From: Lunularia cruciata
Lineage: Eukaryota > Streptophyta > Marchantiopsida > Lunulariales > Lunulariaceae
Assembly: GCA_948567375.1 (NCBI GenBank)
Contig: OX419758.1
Coordinates: 5,027,001-5,091,000 of the forward strand
Reading direction: 5' to 3'
Length of the DNA: 64,000 nt
Below are positions 58,666 through 64,000 of the stretch, piece by piece. Numbering within the stretch: position 1 is the stretch's first letter; every line of letters starts with the position of its first letter. The position numbers and the translations under genes were made by a program. The notes beneath the pieces are model-generated. The model saw only the letters and a list, made by a program, of their open reading frames with translations. It was not told where the DNA came from and made no database searches.

Positions 58666-61091
58666 CTACTCCAATTTGATGTCTACTTCTTCCTCGGCTT
58701 TCAAACCTGAACCCAAAGTAATCTTACTTCCTATCACTCTATCTTCGGGTTTCATATCTTCTACTTCTTCTATCAGATCCAGCAATTCTCTTTCCTGATC
58801 TGAAATTCCACTAGTGGGTAATCTATCTAACTCCTCATCTCCCGACCCACTCTTCTCTAATGTCTCCATCGATAATTCCAAAGACATTTGCACTCCTATG
58901 TTATCTACTTTGGGTTTTGCTCTAACATCCTTCTGAAGTTTTTCTATCTCTATTTTCACTAAGTCTAATCTAATTGAAATGTTATCTTCTACTTCTAATA
59001 TCTTCCGGTCTACCTGAGTTCTGAGACTAATTAACAAGGCGTTCATATTTGTGTCTTTTGCCTGTCTTCGCCTCGTCTCCTGCACCAACAACTTCAACTT
59101 GTGCAGTCTCGTCTCCTCAATCCAAACACTGGCTTCTGTACTTAGCATTGCATTCATTCGGAGTACTATCTCCTTCAATGGCTCCAATCTGGTCTTCCTC
59201 TCACGCTCACGATCTGCAAGCCAGTCCTCTCGGTACATTGCCAACTCTGCTTCAAAGTCGGCTTTCACCGTCTCCTTCTCCTTCTCCTTCTGTACAATCT
59301 TCTCCTCCTGATTACAAAGTAATTTGCGTAGTCGTTCATCTTCTCGGTGTCGTGCCGCCAACTCTCTTTTCCAGAGTTGCTTCTTCTCCTCGACACTCTC
59401 CATCACTCTATTGAGCTCCTGATCCTTGCCATAGCATGGATTACTTCTACTCTTGAATCAGCAAACTGCTGCTTCAAGATCTCGTACTCTACTACTTATC
59501 TTTCCCTTGCTATGTCACTCTTCCTCACAAGATCCTCTCGATAGCTCAATTCTCTCTTCAGGTCTTCAATTACCTGACTTCTCTCTACTGCCTCCGCTCG
59601 TAGTACTTCCCTTTCCTTCTCACCTCGGGTTATACTCTTCTTCAACTCCAAGTTTTCTTCTTCTAATTGCGCTAATACCTGCAACACAGTCATCACCTTC
59701 GGACATGTCGACTGCATTTCCTTCTTCTTATACTCCATCTTTACCAGTAAGGGACATACCACATCCTGCAGGTACTCCACTCCATTGCTTGTGGTTACTT
59801 CTTTGCGTGTGGCCACTTCTCTTCGTACTTTGTGTTCATCTGATACTCACCTTTTTCTCTGCAATCTTTGTATTGGAATTGATACCTCACTTCTCGAGCT
59901 TTCTCCTACCTCTTCCTTCACTTTACTTGGCCCCGCTTCACACTTCGCCTTACATCTCGAGCAAACTCCTCGCTGTACTTCGATCTTCTTCTCTTTGGGC
60001 ACAATTACTTTGTCTTCTAATTGTGTGTTGTCTTCGGCTTCTATCTTGGCTCGTACTTCTTCTTCGTATTCTTCAGCCGCTGGTGCCAATGTCATCTCTC
60101 CCCCTTCATCACTATCATTGCTCGTATCTCCGCTCTGCAGCGTTAGCTCAAGCTCCTCCTCGTGTTCCGAGTCTTCAGTTTTGAGCTCGGCATCTCCTTT
60201 TGAGTCTTCATCCTCCAACTCAATTACCATCATACTTCTCCTCGGGTTGCCTCTCTGCATCTCTCGAGGTTTCTTGATGTCTTCGGCTTCCCCTTTCCAA
60301 CTTCTCTTCTTCGTAGTCGGAGTACTCACTACAACCTCCACGTTCTTCCCCGTCTTTGCATAGTAATCATCAGTGCTCCTGATCTGCAAGATGTATTGCT
60401 GCTCCTCGACGTCGACGTCTCTTCTCAAGTCGGGATGGAAGTGAGACACCATTCTGTTTTGCTCCGCCAAATTGAGCAAATTCAACCCGAGGTAGAAATG
60501 TGTTGCAAATGGCACGATGTAGTGGGGAGGCGACTTATCCCGCAAATTCCACACCATCTGCCTTGTTCTCCCATGGAAGCACCTCGCCTAATTAATAGGT
60601 TCTCCTACAAACAACTTATGGAAGAACACTGCTTGGTGCTTCATCACATAAGTTGTTCTCTCCGACTTCAAGATTACCATGAGAGCACTCACAATCCCTC
60701 TCTTCACTGGATCCTTGTAACTCTCAACCTTATACCCATTCTTTGTTCTCTTCAAAGAGAAAGTGTCTCTCACCTCCTGAGTCTCCTGAGCTATCTCTCC
60801 CTTCCCCAAGAACGTGGCTCCCTGCTCCGAGCATGCCTCCTTCCCGAGTACAAGTCTCTAATCCGACTCTGTCCAGCAAGCCGGATTTCCTCTCTTCCTT
60901 TCTTCCTTGGGTCCATCGAGACACTTACTCTCAATGATTTCTGTCATGAATCCTAGAAAACTTACATTCTAGTTCAATGCCAAAAATGTGATCCAAAGTC
61001 GGCTCAAGACTTCGATCCTTGCTATTACGTCTAACCTCCAAATTGCATGATTTCTCACTACGAATTTGGAGTTCTTCTTTCCTCCTCCCAT
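58666..61091 (-). pseudogene. Family C LTR-internal ORF: coiled-coil protein of unknown function
   Basis: From the Met at 61091 (MGGGKKNSKFVVRNHAIWRL) frames continue, with a few stops and shifts, to 58666, about 800 codons in all. Parts in order: N-terminal basic piece with VIARIEVLSRLWITFLALN (stop near 60969), Ser/Gly-rich linker, a conserved globular block (KNGYKVESYKDPVKRGIVSA, TTYVMKHQAVFFHKLFVGE, PPHYIVPFATHFYLGLNLLN, MVSHFHPDLRRDVDVEEQQY; 60760-60400), an acidic region (59900-60240) with CSRCKAKC, then two coiled-coil stretches (VEYLQDVVCPLLVKMEYKKK; KQLWKRELAARHREDERLRK) ending GLKAEEEVDIKLE. No RT, integrase, protease or known domain is visible. The same blocks occur in two other family C copies. 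Position between LTR ends, after a TATA box, means it would be transcribed from the LTR itself. Confidence 0.7.
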
Positions 61092-61248
61092 TTCTTCTAC
61101 TTTCTCCCTCTCTCTTGACTTCACTCTCGCGACTTCTCCCTTGTGCACTAACACAATTCCAACTCTATTTCCCTTCCCCCGATCACCTGCAAGACGACTT
61201 CTCAACGGCAAAGGAAAATTACTCGACATTTTGTCATTGCAAGTTCAA

Positions 61249-61257
61249 TTTTTATAG
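61249..61257 (-). promoter_or_regulatory. TATA box inside the family C LTR
   Basis: CTATAAAAA on the minus strand, about 160 bp upstream of the Met at 61091. An ATG at 61229 lies too close to the TATA box to be in the transcript, which favours the downstream start. Confidence 0.5.
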
Positions 61258-61647
61258 AGTTGTGCTTCTTCGTCTTTCGTCACTTCGAGTTTCTACCAAG
61301 AAATCACACCTCTGGCATGCAACTGTCACTGTCAATAAACCTTCATGCATATGGACCGCCAGTTTTTAAACGGCCCCTTCTTGAATTTCTTGCCCCAACG
61401 AAAGGTTGTTAGACTGTCTTTGCCTCGGGTTGAGCTCCTTCCAATACGAAGACAATTTACTTTGGGTTGTATGCTGACAGGGCATTTCCAAGTACTTTGC
61501 CTTAAGACCCGAAGTCACTTTACTTTGGGTTTCATCCCGAAGACTCTTTTCTTCACCTTCTTTGGCCATGCAGGCGCAATCTGACTTCTCTATACACTTC
61601 TTCTCCTTTATTTTGAAAAAAACAAAAAATGTGGGCACCACAACATG

Positions 61648-63730
61648 GATGAACTTACAGAAAATCTCCTCAAATCTCACCTGCTCCTCCTTGGTAACAT
61701 TTGGGCCATACTTGAGGGTAGATAACCTCCTCTCTATCTCCTCAAGTATCAATGGTGATTTATTTTGGTCCTTCAAAACCTCTGGCTTAGGTGCAAAATC
61801 CATAGCACACAAGGGATATACATCTGAATCAGATTCAAATTCATCCTCCTCCGTAGAGGTCTCCTCTTCTATGCTTGTGTCCACACTTGAAGCTCCTTCT
61901 TCAGAATCTGATTCCCAATAATTAGAAGATTGTGTATCTGAATGTGAAATGTTGGTAGTTAGAAGAACTATGACTCTATGATTTGATGGCCCAATCCTCA
62001 AGTACCTTTTGTGATATCGATCAATTGCATGTGCTGCTCTCAACCATGGCCTCCCAAGAAGTAGTCATAGCTTGAATCCTTCAAGACTTGGAAAGTCATG
62101 AGATTTTGAACTATTATAATTGAAACTACCACTTTATCCATCACCCCTACTGGTCGAACTTGTTGTTTGTTTGCCATGCTTACCACAAATGTTGAAGATC
62201 TTGAGGGTATCATACCCAACTTCTTCATCAACCTTTCTTACGTAGCATTCATTGATGATCCTCCATCAACCAATGCATCCTTGATGTTGTGACCATTTAC
62301 TCTCATATCTATCTTGGAGGCATATTCACAAGCCTCCTATGGTGTTGGTTTGGCATCCACCACCCCCATTGATATTGGAAATTTTGCCTTCTTCTTCCTC
62401 TTGCTCCTTGTAGCACTCAAACCACCTCTAAGCTCCTTTCTCAAAGTAGGATTCAAAACAATCAATTGGCCCATGTTAGCCTTGTGACTATCAACATCCT
62501 CCAAGACACTATAGTTCCATTGTTGCTTTGAGATCAAGAAGTCTTCCATCTCCAACTTCTTCCTTGGAGTCTTTGTTGTTGATGGTGTTGAAGTGCTTGT
62601 ATGAGTGCTCCTAGTAGGCATAGGAGTATCTTGGCTGGGACTAAATCCTTGAGAAGAGAGTACATCCTCTACAAAACAAACTCTCTTCTTCTCTTGTGCC
62701 AAAAGCTCCAAATTAAGACTCTTGGAGTTTGAGCACTCTCCCTTCTCATACTTGCTTTCAGCCACATCTATAGATGTTATCCCCTTACCTTATTTTGGAT
62801 TAGGATCCACTTGGGTTTCACTACCTCCCTCTATTGGCTCCCTCATAATCCCTTCCTCCATGGTAAGTGGAATTTGGGCAATATTTTTGGATATGGCCTC
62901 TTCCTCCACAACCAAAACAATTTCTCTCATTGAAATTGTTGGTTGGTTGGCCTCCTCTATATGGATAACTTCTATAACTCTTAGGCCCTCTTCCCACATT
63001 CTAATCCACCTCTCTCTTCTCCCATAGTTGCACCACATTGATCTTGAGATCAGACAAGTTGTTTTGTGATGGTTTAAAGTGGATCCTTTGGTGGAGGTGT
63101 TAGACCTAGAGCAACTACTACTTGTGGTGCAACCTTTACCACCAAAGTATCAGATGCTCCACCATACTTGTAACCTTGAAGAGGATGCACAACCTCCTTC
63201 ACCACCAAATCAAATTGCAATCTTGATTGATTACAAATTGCAATCTTGATAGCTTCAACCTTGGAAGAAGGTTTCTCATATCTCACCTTGCTTCTAATTT
63301 GTGGTATCAATCCTCACACAAAATTCTTGGTGAGCATGGCCCCTATGCCAATCATAGTAGTCTCCACATCATCCCCACCCTTCCTCAACACTATGCAAAA
63401 TTTGGACTCTAACTTCTCCACTCTTTCCACATAGATTCTCACTTTCTCTCCATCTCCTTGTTTGAGAAAGGTAACCTCACTCATCAATCTCTCATAACTC
63501 ATCAATCTCATAAATCTCTCATAATAAAGTTTTCAATGAGTGTTGAAGTCAAAATCTCCCAAGACTCTTCTTCCCCATCTCTCCTCTCTCTCTTTTGGTA
63601 TTTTGACTCATACCATGTAGGTGCTGCATCCTCAAAGAAATTTGGTAATAATGAGGCCCACTCATTCTTCCTCCTCTCATTGTTTCCTATGCACGCTCTC
63701 TTGAAGTCTCTCACAAAGGCTTCCATATCT
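61648..63730 (-). pseudogene. Family D gypsy gag, zinc knuckle and protease
   Basis: On the minus strand: gag (MEAFVRDFKRACIGNNERRK from 63726; AAPTWYESKYQKRERRDGEE; VRIYVERVEKLESKFCIVLR; FVxGLIPQIRSKVRYEKPSS near 63300), a CCHC zinc knuckle CFGCGGRGHIQKYC (62934-62893) with exact C-x2-C-x4-H-x4-C spacing, a Ser/Thr-rich linker with KKLEMEDFLISKQQWNYSVL (62570), then the aspartic protease with KDALVDGGSSMN (62290-62255) and VVVSIIIVQNLMTFQVLKDS, YDYFLGGHGWLRAAHAIDRY (62070-62000), and an acidic linker reaching KYGPNVTKEEQVRFEEIFCK at 61700. A TAA follows the protease active site. The frame ends where the family C solo LTR begins and resumes at 57865. Confidence 0.9.
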
Positions 63731-64000
63731 TCTCCATCCTTGCAAAAGAAAATCAGAAGTTTCCCTATCTTAACTCCTCACTATCTTTCTTTTCTCTCAA
63801 TTTTTTTCTTTTTCTCTTTTCTTTTCTCTCACTCTATAACTAATAGATTATATACATGAATAAAACCATCTGAGAATAATCCACTCTAGGGAACACAAAA
63901 GTTTCAAGTTGCTCCAAGATTTCTATAGCAACATCAATTCCTAGAGTGCATATTAATCAAACTCTCATGGATAGTTTATCCATAAATTGAAAGATTATCT
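63731..64000. other. Right window edge, upstream of family D gag
   Basis: Pyrimidine-rich, AT-rich sequence, presumably leader of the family D element. No primer-binding site or LTR edge was seen before the window ends. Confidence 0.4.

Larger units (their letters stand above)
57871..61642 (-). mobile_element. Family C solo LTR, 3.77 kb, inserted in family D pol
   Basis: The unit starts TGTGGTGCCCACATTTTT (61642, minus) and ends GGTTGTCACA (57871), is flanked by the 5-bp duplication ACATG, and has no internal primer-binding site, gag or pol: the definition of a solo LTR. It splits the family D polyprotein exactly between the protease-linker sequence (EEIFCKFIHV) and the RT opening (HVFAFSYKDL). 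A TATA-like TATAAAAA (minus, 61256-61249) lies about 385 bp from the LTR start and precedes the internal ORF. Together with 50400-54196 it defines family C. Confidence 0.88.

Noticed and set aside
59049-60363. Long plus-strand frames (up to 243 codons) opposite the family C ORF
   Set aside because: Ser/Leu-rich antisense shadows of the Glu/Lys-rich minus-strand coiled-coil ORF.
1-64000. tRNA genes, rRNA genes, CRISPR arrays
   Set aside because: No B-box/cloverleaf candidates, no rRNA sequence and no regularly spaced identical repeats with unique spacers were found by eye.

Overview
The window reads as nuclear DNA of a land plant. Supporting signs are two plant-type genes (a LESV-like starch protein and a FAS1-like chromatin assembly factor copy), a plant Costars gene, an interstitial (TTTAGGG)3 telomere-type repeat, GT-AG introns, and several plant LTR retrotransposon families with plant primer-binding sites (initiator Met tRNA and tRNA-Asp types). 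No bacterial or organellar features were seen. The species cannot be fixed from sequence alone; an RLE-type non-LTR element with an N-terminal C2H2 finger makes a non-flowering plant plausible, but that is a guess.

Layout. 1-8.7 kb is a mosaic of one chromovirus family (called A here), with two LTRs on the plus strand, one on the minus strand and three pol fragments, interrupted by a piece of another LTR family (C). 8.9-14.1 kb holds two copies of an R2-like non-LTR element with a restriction-like endonuclease (family B), one 5'-truncated and one apparently full length with a 17-bp target-site duplication. 14.1-16.3 kb is an apparently intronless, frameshifted copy of FAS1 (CAF-1 large subunit). 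16.3-34.9 kb is the genic island: the C-terminal exons of a CCDC115/VMA22-like V-ATPase assembly factor (minus strand, 20.4-21.1 kb), a complete 11-exon LESV-type starch-granule gene (plus, 26.7-31.7 kb) and a Costars/ABRACL gene (minus, 33.8-34.1 kb).

35-64 kb is again repeat-rich: a long (TA)n tract, a family A element on the minus strand (36.2-40 kb), integrase of another gypsy lineage (40.8-41.8 kb), a decayed family B copy (44-46 kb), AT-rich unassigned DNA (46-50.4 kb), then a nest of gypsy elements. In that nest a 3.8-kb family C LTR on the plus strand is followed by a tRNA-Asp-type primer-binding site, and a minus-strand gypsy element (family D; gag 63.7 kb to integrase 55.2 kb) is split by a 3.77-kb solo LTR of family C flanked by a 5-bp duplication.

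The points most worth follow-up are: (1) family C LTRs are unusually long and carry their own coiled-coil open reading frame, conserved as protein in three copies; (2) family A LTRs place a dense array of heat-shock-element-like palindromes just upstream of the TATA box; (3) all three testable family B copies have a stop codon at the same position between the reverse transcriptase and the endonuclease; (4) the LESV gene model is phase-consistent over 11 exons only if intron 1 uses a GC donor.
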